Positions 1 through 9,512 of a stretch of 64,000 nt of DNA are shown here, one piece after another. The notes under the pieces are model-generated. The model was not told where the DNA came from, searched no databases, and saw only the letters and a list, made by a program, of their open reading frames with translations. Origin of the DNA: JBBPZA01 sp963728925 (GTDB lineage Bacteria; Actinomycetota; Thermoleophilia; Solirubrobacterales; Solirubrobacteraceae); contig CAVSMB010000004.1 in NCBI GenBank assembly GCA_963728925.1, positions 62,001-126,000 of the forward strand, read 5' to 3'. The translations under genes were made by a program, and so were the position numbers. Every line of letters begins with the position of its first letter. The stretch's first letter is position 1.

Positions 1-1742
1 ATCTCGTTCCCCGCGACCACCGCGTGGCCCACGTCGACGAGCAGGACTCCGGTCTCCCACGGGCCCACCCGCAGCCGGTTGCGCTCGATGCGGATGCGGT
101 CGGGGTCGCGACCCTTCTCCGAGCGGATGGTGACGCAGGTCTGCGCTCGCCCGCTCGCCGACTCCGGGCACGAGAGCGAGCACTCCGAGAGCGTCACCTC
201 GCTCGACGCGACCACCGTCAACGCGCCGTTGAGCTGCGGATCGCCGGCCTTGCCCGGACTGCCGCCCTCCAGCCGGAGGTGGCGGACCTCGATCTGGCTG
301 CTGTTCTGCACGAGCAGCGCAGCCTCGGTCCGCGTGGCGCGCAGCACGCTCGCCGCGCCCGCGCCCGAGACGACGACACGCTGGCGCGCGGCGAGGGTCA
401 GCGGCACCGCGAGCTCGTAGAGCCCGGCGGCGAGGCAGACCTGCCCGCCGCCGGCCGGCAACGAATCGATCGCCGCCTGGAGATCGTCGCCCGGAGCCGC
501 GGACACCGTGCAGGAGCCGCGGTCGGGCCTGATCGCCGTGAGCGGCACGAAGGTCGGCCGGCAGTCGTGCAGGACCTGGCGCGCGTCGAGGTCGACGAGC
601 GCCAGCGGGGCGAAGACGTGAAGCACGTCGTCGGGCGGGGCGTCGACGCGCCGCTCGATGCCGACCCCCGTCTCCTCGCGAACGCGCGCGCCCCACCCGT
701 CGCCCGCCTCGAAGTCACCCGCTCCGGCCGCGAAGCGAACGCCGAGGTCGGTACCCCTGAGGGTCGCCGGCGTCGCGGCCGCCGAGCCGACCCTCTCGCC
801 GTCCCAGCGGCGCAGGACGAGCCCGGACGCCGCGGCCGGCGCGGTCACGGGGCGATCGAGGGTGAGGATCGCCCCTCCCGCCCCCGTCTCGGGCGGCTGG
901 GAGATCGTGTAGAGCGCGCCGTGGGGCACGCGGTCCTCGCGACGGGCCAGCCAGGAGACTTCGACGCGCTCGCCCGCGGCGAAGGCGATCGCCGCGGAAG
1001 GCCTCAGCGTGACCCGATCACCCGCGAGCTCGCTGATCGCCACCGCCGCGCTCCCGTTCTCGTACGACCACGCGAAGCGCGCACCGGCCGCATCGCCCGG
1101 ATCGATGACTTCGACCCGGAAGAGCCCATCGGGCAGCTGGCCGAGCGGGTCCCCCGGCGGGGCGCAGGGGTCGGTGGGCGCAGCGGGGGCGACGCGGTCG
1201 ACGGAAAGCGTTCCGGTCGAGCCGGGCACGCGGGTGAGGGCGTCCCACGCCGCCTGGCAGGTTTCGGCGCCGGTGGGGTCGCAACGGACGCGATAGCCGA
1301 TCCGGGTCCGCGCCGACGTGTCGACCGGGTCCAGCGCCGGATCGATGAGGGCGTCCTCGTCCTCGGCAGGCTGGATGTGCTGCTCGAAGACGTCGAGGTA
1401 GACGAGCGCCTTCCCGCCCGCCGGCAGAGCCTCGATCTGGTCCTGCGAGGAGTAGGCGAAGCTCTCCGGCGCGTAGGCCATCAGCCCGTCGACCCACATC
1501 CGGCCGGCGTGCACGCTGATCTCGAGCGCGCCGCTGCCGGTGACCCCGACCTGGAAGTCCTGTGACCCGGCCACGACCCCCGCAGGCCCGATCACGTCCG
1601 CAGCCGCCCCGCGCGCAGCCCGCGCGGCCGCGTCGAGGTTGAGGTTGAACTCGTGGTCGAGCTGGACGCGCCCCTGCTGCATGCGGGCGCCGGTCCAGCG
1701 GTCACTCGGCCGGAGCGGGACCTTGGTGTAGTCGCCGGTCAT
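1..1742 (-). CDS. eCIS fibre-like protein, DUF6519 N-terminus plus beta-helix (C-terminus off window)
   Basis: The frame is open from ATG 1742 to the left edge, about 580 codons with no stop, so the gene is partial. The N-terminus (MTGDYTKVPLRPSDRWTGAR, then MQQGRVQLDHEFN) has the signature of DUF6519 proteins, which sit in eCIS clusters. From about residue 400, GDDLQAAIDSLPAGGGQVCL and the following short repeats (VVVSGAGAASVLRA, VTLSECSLSC) look like a right-handed pectate-lyase-type beta-helix, as in tail fibres and spikes. The start overlaps the stop of the tail protein I gene (TGATG), so it is coupled to the baseplate operon. I infer a host-contact or baseplate-associated fibre; an enzymatic role on glycans is possible but no catalytic residues could be assigned. 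Confidence 0.75.
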   Translation of the reverse strand, partial: MTGDYTKVPLRPSDRWTGARMQQGRVQLDHEFNLNLDAAARAARGAAADVIGPAGVVAGSQDFQVGVTGSGALEISVHAGRMWVDGLMAYAPESFAYSSQDQIEALPAGGKALVYLDVFEQHIQPAEDEDALIDPALDPVDTSARTRIGYRVRCDPTGAETCQAAWDALTRVPGSTGTLSVDRVAPAAPTDPCAPPGDPLGQLPDGLFRVEVIDPGDAAGARFAWSYENGSAAVAISELAGDRVTLRPSAAIAFAAGERVEVSWLARREDRVPHGALYTISQPPETGAGGAILTLDRPVTAPAAASGLVLRRWDGERVGSAAATPATLRGTDLGVRFAAGAGDFEAGDGWGARVREETGVGIERRVDAPPDDVLHVFAPLALVDLDARQVLHDCRPTFVPLTAIRPDRGSCTVSAAPGDDLQAAIDSLPAGGGQVCLAAGLYELAVPLTLAARQRVVVSGAGAASVLRATRTEAALLVQNSSQIEVRHLRLEGGSPGKAGDPQLNGALTVVASSEVTLSECSLSCPESASGRAQTCVTIRSEKGRDPDRIRIERNRLRVGPWETGVLLVDVGHAVVAGNE

Positions 1743-3808
1743 CATTCCTCCCAGGGAGCCAGGGCAAGGCCGGGGCGCAGGCCGAGGGGCACGAACTCCC
1801 CGACCCGCCGGCGAAGGGCAGCGACGCGAGCGGCCCGGCGGGCGTGGTGGTAGGCGCCCACCTCGCCCCCGTCGCTCGCCGCGGAGAGCAGCGGGTGGGG
1901 TGGCTCGAGCGCGGGGGCGTAGTAGCCGGCGGCCTCGAACCCGATCGAGGCGAAGGTCGGGGCCGGGAACGGCCCGCAGCGGTAGCTGACGGGATGCCGG
2001 CGAGCCGCGCCGGCATCCGGCCCGAGGTAGGAGTGCCGCAGGCAGCCCTCCTGAGTCTGGAGGACCTCGACGCCGTCCAGGAAGAGGCAGTCGACGGCGT
2101 CGACCGCCTCGAGGTTGACCGGCCCGGCGAAGGTGCAGCCGCTGGCCTGGAGCGCCGGCCGGAAGGTGCTCGTCGCGTCGATCGCCGCCTTGGGCGCGGC
2201 GCCTGCGCTCTCCTCGCAGACCCGCAGCCGCCCACCGCGGCCGTCGACGATGCAGTCCTCGAGGACCAGCGGAGCGGCGGCCAGGTCGGCGCGGATGGGC
2301 CCGAGGATGGACCGCTCGGCCCGGAAGCACAGCCCCCACGCACCGGCCGCGACCCGCACGACGCGGCCCTCGGCGGGGTTCATCGTGACGTGGCGGAGGT
2401 GCACGCAGTCCAGCGCGGGGCCCAGGCGCAGGTTGCCGTCCAGCGCGAAGCCCTCGAGCGTCACGCACGCGCCGCCCATGTCGAGGCTCAGTGTCCCGGC
2501 GACGGTGGGCGTCGCGAGTCGCTGCGCGACGATGCGCCAGCGCCGGGCGTTTGGCGTGAAGGTCTGGGCCGGCGGCGCGTTCAGGCGGTCCGAGGTCTCC
2601 AAGCGGATCTCGACGTCGGGGTGCTCGGGGTCCGTGCCATCGCCGTTCAGGCCGGCGCTGAGCGACCGAGCCCTCGTGAAGGCCGCTGCCAGCGTCCGCA
2701 CGACGTTGCCCGTCGGCGGCAGCGCAGGATTGACGACGATCACGATGCGCGCGAACGGGTCGACCTCAGCGTCGCCCGCGAGCGCGCCGAGCTCGCCGGG
2801 CACCGGTCGATGCCAGGTGGCCCTGACCGTGCCGCTCAGCCCGGAGCCGAGCTCCACCTGTCCGCGCGCGAGGTCGACGACGGCCTCGTCCGCCGCCGGC
2901 GGGGCCGGTGCGGGGCCTCCTGGGGGCAGCGCCCCGAAGCGCAGCCTGTCCCACGGAAGCGGCGCGCCGTCGACCGTGAGCGCGAGCAGCGTCGGCGAGG
3001 TGGTGTCCGCGCCGGCGGCGAGCGGATGCTCGGGCGCGATCTCCCAGTTGAGCGCGTAGAGGATCTGGCCCGGCGCCGCGAGGGCCTCCACGACCCGGTA
3101 GGTCGCGCGGACCGGCGCGTCGAGCTCGTCCCCGGTGCGCGAGGTGCCGGCGGCCCCCACGTCGCTGGAGACGCGCCGCGGCCGCGGCCGCAGGTAGAGC
3201 GGGGCCTCGGCGCCGAGCGGGTGCAGCGCCACGCGCCCGGCCTCGGGTCGGGGCGCGGCCTCGCTGTTGAGATAGGTCCGGATCTCCCACGGCCACACGA
3301 CGGCCGTCGCGGCGCGCGGCGACCACGGGCCCGACGGCGTCGCGCTGCGGCGCACGCGCTCGAACGGCGTTCCGATCCGCAAGCGCGAGCCGTCGCGCAG
3401 GTCGACCGACGCGATACGCAGCGGCGGCGGATGCCCGAGCCGCTGGGCCCACAGGGTGATCTGCCAGCCCTCGAGCGCGCGGACCGTCCAGCCGGTGAGC
3501 ACCTCGGCGAAGTCCTCGAGCGCCGCCGGCGTCCCCTTGCGCCGCCGCAGCGCGACCGCGTAGGCGACCTCGGCGCGGCCGGCGTCCACCGGCAGCCCGA
3601 GCAGCGCGCCGATGTGCGGGACCGCCCAGTCGGCGCAGCTCTCGATGAAGAAGTCGTCGTAGACCGCATCGATGTCCTGCTCGAGCAGCCGGCGCTGCCC
3701 CTCGACGCCGGCGAGCACGAGGTCCAGCAGGCGCGGCGCGTCGGGCTCGCCCTCGGGCGTCTCTCGCAGGGCGGGCGGCAGCCAGGCGGCGACGGGCGGG
3801 CGGCTCAT
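1742..3808 (-). CDS. eCIS phage tail protein I-like baseplate/fibre connector
   Basis: A 688-aa protein. The first ~150 residues (LLDLVLAGVEGQRRLLEQDI, DFFIESCADWAVPHIGALLG, then an ALRRRKGTPAALEDFAEVLTG segment) match the tail protein I domain that recurs directly after the baseplate J genes in eCIS clusters. That domain joins the baseplate wedge to fibres. The C-terminal ~250 residues contain short alternating beta segments (VTLEGFALDGNLRL, LVLEDCIVDGRGGRLRV, LQASGCTFAGPVNLEAVDAV) that look like a beta-helix. ATG 3808 overlaps the J2 stop (ATGA) and its stop overlaps the next ATG (TGATG). Particle location is baseplate periphery by family analogy. Confidence 0.8.
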   Translation of the reverse strand: MSRPPVAAWLPPALRETPEGEPDAPRLLDLVLAGVEGQRRLLEQDIDAVYDDFFIESCADWAVPHIGALLGLPVDAGRAEVAYAVALRRRKGTPAALEDFAEVLTGWTVRALEGWQITLWAQRLGHPPPLRIASVDLRDGSRLRIGTPFERVRRSATPSGPWSPRAATAVVWPWEIRTYLNSEAAPRPEAGRVALHPLGAEAPLYLRPRPRRVSSDVGAAGTSRTGDELDAPVRATYRVVEALAAPGQILYALNWEIAPEHPLAAGADTTSPTLLALTVDGAPLPWDRLRFGALPPGGPAPAPPAADEAVVDLARGQVELGSGLSGTVRATWHRPVPGELGALAGDAEVDPFARIVIVVNPALPPTGNVVRTLAAAFTRARSLSAGLNGDGTDPEHPDVEIRLETSDRLNAPPAQTFTPNARRWRIVAQRLATPTVAGTLSLDMGGACVTLEGFALDGNLRLGPALDCVHLRHVTMNPAEGRVVRVAAGAWGLCFRAERSILGPIRADLAAAPLVLEDCIVDGRGGRLRVCEESAGAAPKAAIDATSTFRPALQASGCTFAGPVNLEAVDAVDCLFLDGVEVLQTQEGCLRHSYLGPDAGAARRHPVSYRCGPFPAPTFASIGFEAAGYYAPALEPPHPLLSAASDGGEVGAYHHARRAARVAALRRRVGEFVPLGLRPGLALAPWEE

Positions 3809-6360
3809 GCCGATGCCCCGCCGACGGTCGGCACGGGGTCGAGGACGATCAGCTCGAATCGCGCGGCCGGGCGCCGCCCGACCTCGTCGGTGGCACCGGG
3901 CACCACGAGGCTCGTCACGCCCACGACCCCGGTGACGGCGTGCAGGACGGCGTAGACGTCGGACCGGTCGAGGGGCTGGCCCAGCGCGCGGTCGGGCGGT
4001 GCCAGCGGGCCGTCGGGGTCCACGAGCGCGGCAGTCGCCGCAGCCACCACCTCGGCCGGCTCGCGGCGCGGATCGACCGCCAGCACGACCTCGAGCAGCA
4101 CCCCAGGGCTCGTCACCAGCGCCGCGCAGACGCACAGCGGCACGGTCGCGTCACGCCGTGCGTCCAGGAAGCCCGCGAGCGCGGCGATCTCGTTGAGGTC
4201 GGGCGCGCGGGGCCCGGCCGTGGCCGTCCGCACGAAGGCGAGGTGCAGGCCCGAGCCTCCGCAGGCGCAGCCGGGCGGACCGGAGCCGACCCAGGCGGCC
4301 GCGTGGCTCACACCGGGGTAGCCGCGGCTGAGGTCGACCAGGTCCTCGGCCGAGACGGCGCGCCCGAAGGCCCGGGCGCGGGTCGGCGCGAGCGCGCGGA
4401 TGTCGCGCTCGTCGTCCTGGTCGGCTCCACCGCTCGTGGGCCCCGCGCCCTCCACCTTCTTCACGCCGCGAACGCTCCCCAGCAGGCTGCTGATGGCGCT
4501 GGACTCGACCTCGCCCGCGGTCCCGCCTCCGACCCGGTACGTGCTGGCAACGGTGCCGCGGCCGGTCGCAAGGCGCGCGCCCTGCTCGCCGTCGCCGAAC
4601 TCGACCGTCTCACCGCCGTCGGCGTCGAGCGTCGCCACGAAGACCTCGGCCGGCCCGGCGCCGTAGAGGCTCGGAGCCTGCGCCCAGCGCACGCCGTCCA
4701 CGGAGACGACCAGCGTGGGCACGAGACTCCCCGCGGCGTCCACGTCGGAGGCGATCGGCGCGTCGGGGAGGAGGAAACGCTGGCCGGCCTGGGTCGCGTC
4801 GCCGCCGCCGAGGACCGCGCGAGCCGTGGTTCCGTGGCGGACGAGCGCGAGGTTCGCGCTGGCCGGCGCCTCGACCAGGTCGCCCTGGGGCGGCCCGTCG
4901 ACCAGGTCGACGATGCGACCCACTGGCGCGTCGTCGCCGCTGCCGTCGCTCTCCACGGTCTCCTGCACCGCCGCGTCGCGGCACGCGAGCACCTCCCACA
5001 CGGGCGCGCCGCCCTGGCTCGTCTGGACGGCGACGCGATCGGGGGAGAGCTGCGGGGCGGGGTAGAGCCGCAGCTGGGTGGCCGTCGGCCCCGTGGGCGT
5101 CTGCGGGAACTCGTAGTGGCGAGCAAGCACCCTGCGGTCGACGACGTAGGCCGTCAGGGGGCCGGTCGCGAAGAGGGTGGCTATCGGATCGGCGGTGTCG
5201 AGCTCCAGCTTGGAGGCGCGCGTCGGGGTCCCGGGGGTGACCTCCCAGGTCACGGGCGTGTGCGCCTTGACGGGCAGGACGTCGCACTTGCCAGACGCCC
5301 AGTCGACGACGGCCACCGTCTGGTCTCGCGAGAGCGTCTCCAGGGCCGCGTCGAGGATCAGCGATCCGGTCTCGGCGTTCCTGCTCGACGGCTCGAGCAC
5401 GTACAGGTCGTCGATCGGGGGCGCGGTGACGTCGGTCTCGGTGACCCGGAGGACGTTGCTGAGCCGGCGCGCCTCGCCGGCCGTCTGCTCGACGCGGTAG
5501 GCGGCGTAGGCCGCGGTCCGCGACGAGAGGATGCCGTCGAGGTCGCGGTCGAACTCGACCAGCGCGGTGCCGAGCTCGTCCTCGCGGCCCGCCACCGTCG
5601 CGATCGCGAGCGCCGTCGCCGGGGCCCCGAGGCCCGACATGCAGGTGAGCCAGGCCAACAGCGCCAGCCAGTCGCCGAGGTCCCACGGCGATCCAGTTCC
5701 AGGGTCGGGCGGGTCGCCGCAGGGGTTGTCCACCGGCGGGTTCTCCTTTACGAAGAGAACGCGGTCGCCGGTGCGGAAGCCCGGGTCGCCGAGGAAGCGC
5801 ACCCGGCGGCCGTCCGGGAGCACCGAGACCGGCACCCACGTCGCCGTCAGGTCGTTCCAGTCCGAGTGCAGCTGGGTGTCCTGGGCGACCTCGAAGGTCT
5901 GCGCGGCGCGCTGCGGCGTCCCCGGCGCCTGGACGCGGGTCCCCGCCGGCAGCAGCGGGTCGGCGCCCTTGTCCACCGCCACGCGGACCCAGCCCTGGGC
6001 CGCCACCGGCGGTCGTGGGCGGTAGCCGACGAGGCCGGCGACCCGGCGCAGGTCGGTCCAGTCCGACGCGGTCGAGAGGTACGCCTCGGCCGCGGTCAGC
6101 TCGGAGTAGGCCGCGACGATCTCGGCGACGTAGGCCCACAGCCCGACCAGAGTGGAGGCCAGCGGGTCGCCCTCGACGTCCCAGTCGCGGCCGAGCAGAC
6201 CGCCGCTGACGAGCTCTCCCTCCACGTGGGCGACGAGGTCGCGCGCGAAGCCGTCGTACTCCCCCACCCGGCGCCGGAGCGGGCTCTCGCCGGGGACCGG
6301 CGCCACGAGGCCGAGCGCTCCGGGCGCGGGACCGCAGGGTACGGGCGGCTGGCAGCTCAT
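3805..6360 (-). CDS. eCIS baseplate J-like wedge protein 2 (Afp12-like)
   Basis: An 851-aa protein. An N-terminal region (DWDVEGDPLASTLVGLWAYV, then EAYLSTASDWTDLRRVAGLV) is followed by the baseplate J core near residues 560-720: VEFGDGEQGARLATGRGTV, YRVGGGTAGEVESSAISSLL, then RARAFGRAVSAEDLVDLSRG and a GYPGVSHA stretch. Baseplate J proteins form the wedges around the hub of contractile tails. A Cys-rich stretch (PPGCACGGSG) lies around residue 690. The start ATGA-overlaps J1 and the stop ATGA-overlaps the tail protein I gene. Two consecutive J genes correspond to Afp11/Afp12 of the Serratia antifeeding prophage; which is which is inferred from order and length. Confidence 0.82.
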   Translation of the reverse strand: MSCQPPVPCGPAPGALGLVAPVPGESPLRRRVGEYDGFARDLVAHVEGELVSGGLLGRDWDVEGDPLASTLVGLWAYVAEIVAAYSELTAAEAYLSTASDWTDLRRVAGLVGYRPRPPVAAQGWVRVAVDKGADPLLPAGTRVQAPGTPQRAAQTFEVAQDTQLHSDWNDLTATWVPVSVLPDGRRVRFLGDPGFRTGDRVLFVKENPPVDNPCGDPPDPGTGSPWDLGDWLALLAWLTCMSGLGAPATALAIATVAGREDELGTALVEFDRDLDGILSSRTAAYAAYRVEQTAGEARRLSNVLRVTETDVTAPPIDDLYVLEPSSRNAETGSLILDAALETLSRDQTVAVVDWASGKCDVLPVKAHTPVTWEVTPGTPTRASKLELDTADPIATLFATGPLTAYVVDRRVLARHYEFPQTPTGPTATQLRLYPAPQLSPDRVAVQTSQGGAPVWEVLACRDAAVQETVESDGSGDDAPVGRIVDLVDGPPQGDLVEAPASANLALVRHGTTARAVLGGGDATQAGQRFLLPDAPIASDVDAAGSLVPTLVVSVDGVRWAQAPSLYGAGPAEVFVATLDADGGETVEFGDGEQGARLATGRGTVASTYRVGGGTAGEVESSAISSLLGSVRGVKKVEGAGPTSGGADQDDERDIRALAPTRARAFGRAVSAEDLVDLSRGYPGVSHAAAWVGSGPPGCACGGSGLHLAFVRTATAGPRAPDLNEIAALAGFLDARRDATVPLCVCAALVTSPGVLLEVVLAVDPRREPAEVVAAATAALVDPDGPLAPPDRALGQPLDRSDVYAVLHAVTGVVGVTSLVVPGATDEVGRRPAARFELIVLDPVPTVGGASA

Positions 6361-8828
6361 GATCCGTGCACCTGCACGTCGAGCCGGCCGCGCTCGGGAC
6401 GGGCCGGGTCGTCATCGAGCACGCCGACCTCGTCGGGGCCGAAGGCGATGACGTCGTGCACCGTCGGCGCGGGCTCGCTGAGCCGCCGTGCCTCCCGCAC
6501 CGCCACCGCGTCGACCCGCGCAAGGGCGGCCACGGCGGCGACCACGGTCGATAAATAGACGGCTGAGCCGAGCAGGAGGCGACTCGGGTGGAACAGCCCC
6601 GGCCGGTCGTCGGGGCCCGGACGGAGCACCCCGAGGATCTCGAGGCGCAGCTCCTCGGGGTCGGCGCCCGGGCGCGCGCACGCCTCGAGGGCCACGAAGA
6701 GGCCGACCGGCGTCCCGGAGACGACGGCCACCTCGGTGCCGAGCATGCGCAGGTCGTCGAGCTGGGCCTGGAGCTGCGCTCTGGCCTGCTCGTCGGTCTC
6801 CGAGCCACCGGAGACGAGGTCGACGACCGTGGCGATAACCGGCCAGGAGCCCGACCACGAGCGCTGCGCCATCGCCCGCTCGACCAGCGGGCTGTCCGCC
6901 GCGGCGGCCGCGTGGTCGGCGGGCAGCACGGCCCGGCGCGGCTCGACGGCGAACGCCTCCGGGGCGTCGCGCCGGACCGCGTCGAGTGGGGTGGGATCCT
7001 CGCCACCTGTGGCCGGCGTCGGATTGCGCACGGCCACGCCGGCCAGCGCCTGCCAGCTGGGCTGAAGGCCGGCGCCGCTCGTGTTCTCCTCCAGGAGCCG
7101 CAGAGCGTTCGCAGGGACGTTGCCCCTGGCGCCGCCGCCGATTTCATACGCGGCCGAGACCAGGCTGCCGAGCGGCGGCGCCTGCCCGACCGAGCCCGTC
7201 TGGAAGCGGAGGATCGGCGGCTCGCGCTCCTCGAGATCAATCACCGCCGCGAGCTCGCCCCCGGTGGCGTCGAGCAGGCTGCCGAGCACCGTTGCCGCGA
7301 CCGTCAAGCCGGACGGCAGCTGGACCGAGACGTCGAGCCGATGGGGACCGGTCTCGGGGCGGTCGGGTGCGCGCGCCGGCGCGATCGACAGGCCAGGCCC
7401 CGAGGCGCGGCCGCCCGAGGAGGGGCTCCCCGCGGCGATCAGCGAGAACTCGGCCGGCGGCGCCGTCGTCGGATCCGCCCAGTCGGGGACGCGCTGGGCG
7501 AGGGTCGCTCCGGGCGGGCCGTCCACGAGCCTGCCGTGGTGAGCGGGAACGAGGTTCGCGCGCGCAACGGTCACCTCGGCGCCGCCGGCGCTTGTATCGA
7601 CGCCAACCGGGTAGGCGCGCAGGAGCGCATCCTGCGGGCGCCAGTGCGCGCGGTAAAGCTCGAGGGCCGAGCCGAGAAGCGGGTCGTGGAAGGGCTCCAC
7701 GAGCGTGAGCTCGACCACCTGCGCCGCTCGGCTGGGCAGTGGCTCGCGGAAACGCGCGAGCCCGTCGGCGGTGGTCGGCCAGAGCTGGAGACGCTGCGCC
7801 CAGCTCTGGTGGCGCGCCTCGTCGTCGGGATCCACCACCTCGAACACGAGCAGCTCGCCGGCGTTCAGCCAGGCGTCCCCCAGCGGGTCGGCGGCCGTAG
7901 GCCGCACGAGGATGCACTCGGTCGCGCCGGCCGCGAGGCAGCATCGCTGCTCGCCCCAGTCGTAGATCGGGATCTCCCCCACGCGCGCATCCGCCGTGCG
8001 CGCCGCCTCGAGCGTGAACGCGAGATCCGAGCCGGGCACGTCGACCGCGACGCTTCCCGCCGCGACGGCGACTGGCGCCGCCTCGGGGGCCACGGCGACG
8101 TGCACCGCGGTCTCGGCGGCGAGCCCGTCGCTCACCGCGAAGTCGACGAGCCGCGCGTGGCGCCGGACCGACGTGCGCTGGCGCGCGGTCTGGAGGTAGG
8201 CCTCGGTGGCGACGCGGTCGAGCCGGTAGTTGAGGACGTCGCCGAGGTGCGCGAAGAGCTCGATCAGCGTGACCGTCGGGTCCGCGATCGAGACGTCCGC
8301 GCCGGGATCGGCCTGCACCAGGTGCTCGAGGAGCGCCTGGCGCAGCGAGCGCCAGTCGCGGGCCAGGTAGTCGTGCACAGGCGATGGCCCGGGCAGCGGC
8401 GGCGGCTCGGGCACGGCGAAGCAGCTCCCCAGGTCCTCGCACTCGGGCCGCAGCCGGACCGGCAGCCACGTCCGCAGCGGGTCGAACGGCACGCCGGTGG
8501 GCGGCTCCACGACCAGCCGGTAGCGCCCGGGATCGGGCAGCCCGGCGAGCTCGAGCTCGATGTGCGGCGCCGGAGCGGCCACGCGCGCGGCGGCCGTGAC
8601 GGCGATCGGCGTGCCGCCCGGAGCGGGCTCGAGGCTCCAGAGCGCCTCGTCCGCGAGCTCGGCGGGCGGCGGCTGGTAGAGCAGGACGTCGACCACCCGC
8701 TTCGAGCCGGCGACGATCCGCGTGTCGGCGCCGCGCAGGCCGTGGACACCTGACGCCGGGTCGAACAGCCGCTCCGGCCGGGCCGACGGCGGGCAGCTGG
8801 GCGCCAGCAGCTCGGCGTCAGCGGGCAA
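6357..8828 (-). CDS. eCIS baseplate J-like wedge protein 1 (Afp11-like)
   Basis: An 823-aa protein. Recognisable pieces are the wedge N-terminus (IADPTVTLIELFAHLGDVLN, YRLDRVATEAYLQTARQRTS, around residues 180-225), a middle part with beta-rich inserts, and the J-core motif ILRFQTGSVGQAPPLGS followed by YEIGGGARGNVPANAL near residues 540-580. The chosen start is TTG 8828, overlapping the gp25 stop by 11 bp; no ATG or GTG gives a better fit with the conserved compact spacing. The product should assemble with gp25 and J2 into the baseplate wedge. It is larger than phage gpJ, as usual for eCIS. Confidence 0.82.
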   Translation of the reverse strand: MPADAELLAPSCPPSARPERLFDPASGVHGLRGADTRIVAGSKRVVDVLLYQPPPAELADEALWSLEPAPGGTPIAVTAAARVAAPAPHIELELAGLPDPGRYRLVVEPPTGVPFDPLRTWLPVRLRPECEDLGSCFAVPEPPPLPGPSPVHDYLARDWRSLRQALLEHLVQADPGADVSIADPTVTLIELFAHLGDVLNYRLDRVATEAYLQTARQRTSVRRHARLVDFAVSDGLAAETAVHVAVAPEAAPVAVAAGSVAVDVPGSDLAFTLEAARTADARVGEIPIYDWGEQRCCLAAGATECILVRPTAADPLGDAWLNAGELLVFEVVDPDDEARHQSWAQRLQLWPTTADGLARFREPLPSRAAQVVELTLVEPFHDPLLGSALELYRAHWRPQDALLRAYPVGVDTSAGGAEVTVARANLVPAHHGRLVDGPPGATLAQRVPDWADPTTAPPAEFSLIAAGSPSSGGRASGPGLSIAPARAPDRPETGPHRLDVSVQLPSGLTVAATVLGSLLDATGGELAAVIDLEEREPPILRFQTGSVGQAPPLGSLVSAAYEIGGGARGNVPANALRLLEENTSGAGLQPSWQALAGVAVRNPTPATGGEDPTPLDAVRRDAPEAFAVEPRRAVLPADHAAAAADSPLVERAMAQRSWSGSWPVIATVVDLVSGGSETDEQARAQLQAQLDDLRMLGTEVAVVSGTPVGLFVALEACARPGADPEELRLEILGVLRPGPDDRPGLFHPSRLLLGSAVYLSTVVAAVAALARVDAVAVREARRLSEPAPTVHDVIAFGPDEVGVLDDDPARPERGRLDVQVHGS

Positions 8829-9183
8829 GGGCCACCTCCACGCGCGAGCGCGAGTCCGACCCGAGCAGCCGGTAGGTCACGCCGGCGAGCAGCGTCGACT
8901 CGCCCGAGCCCTCGACGGTGATCTCGACCACCTCGATGCGGTCGCCCAGCGCCCGGTCCAGCGAGCCACGGGCGCGCACCTCGACGATGCTGGTCAGCGC
9001 CCCGTCGAGCGGCTCGAACAGGGTCGCCGCACCGAGCCCGGCGCCGAAGTCGGGCTGGTGCAGACGCTCGCTCGGACCGGTGAGCAGGACGAGGCGGACG
9101 AGGTCGGCGATGTGCCGCTCGAGCTCGGCCTCCTCCAGCCGGCGCGCGGCGGTCAGCCGGTAGGGATGGCGCGCCGGCTTCAC
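8818..9183 (-). CDS. eCIS gp25-like baseplate wedge protein (Afp9-like)
   Basis: A 121-aa protein of the GPW/gp25 family. The motif ERLHQPDFGAGLGAATLFEP (residues about 40-59) is the typical arginine-proline-FG segment, followed by the RIEVVEITVEG beta region. gp25 proteins contact the first sheath ring and act as the sheath initiator and wedge component in T4, T6SS and eCIS. GTG 9183 is taken because it GTGA-overlaps the PAAR-like gene's stop; the first ATG downstream would remove the conserved N-terminus. It sits just ahead of the two J genes, the usual order. Confidence 0.88.
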   Translation of the reverse strand: MKPARHPYRLTAARRLEEAELERHIADLVRLVLLTGPSERLHQPDFGAGLGAATLFEPLDGALTSIVEVRARGSLDRALGDRIEVVEITVEGSGESTLLAGVTYRLLGSDSRSRVEVALAR

Positions 9184-9512
9184 TGCGCGGTCACGCTCGT
9201 CTGGAAGCCGGTGATCGACGCCGTGCCCTGCGGAGCGCTCGCCGCGTTGACGCACAGCGCGATCGAGCTGGAGAGCAGCACCGCGGAGGAGTCGACCGTC
9301 ACCCGCGAGGCGGGCATCACCCAGCGAACGCTCAGGCACGGGGAGGGCGCGCCCGACACGTTGAACGGACAGGCGGAGACCACCGCCGTGTCGTCCGCGA
9401 GGAGCGGCGGCTTGCCGGCGAGCGCCACGCGCGTCGAGCGCGGCGACACGGTGACCCGACCGCCGTGCGGACAGGTGATCGTCGCGCCGGCGTCGAGGAT
9501 GTAGGCGGCCAT
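9180..9512 (-). CDS. eCIS spike-tip protein, PAAR-like
   Basis: A 110-aa protein beginning MAAYILDAGATITCPHGG. Cys14 and His16 in this CPHGG motif plus later cysteines at about 48, 59 and 87 could bind a metal, as expected for a PAAR-type tip that caps the gpV spike. The rest is beta-rich with no signal peptide. Position between the gpV-like gene (TGATG overlap) and gp25 (GTGA overlap) equals the Afp8-Afp10-Afp9 neighbourhood. I did not recognise a full canonical PAAR repeat set, so the call rests on size, cysteine/histidine content and synteny. Confidence 0.6.
   Translation of the reverse strand: MAAYILDAGATITCPHGGRVTVSPRSTRVALAGKPPLLADDTAVVSACPFNVSGAPSPCLSVRWVMPASRVTVDSSAVLLSSSIALCVNAASAPQGTASITGFQTSVTAQ

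Noticed and set aside
24..8753. Long plus-strand open frames (24-1565, 1844-3955, 3940-6558, 6588-8753) opposite the baseplate genes
   Set aside because: They are Arg/Gly/Ala/Asp-rich antisense shadows typical of very GC-rich DNA. The minus-strand frames have recognisable baseplate domains and coupled starts.
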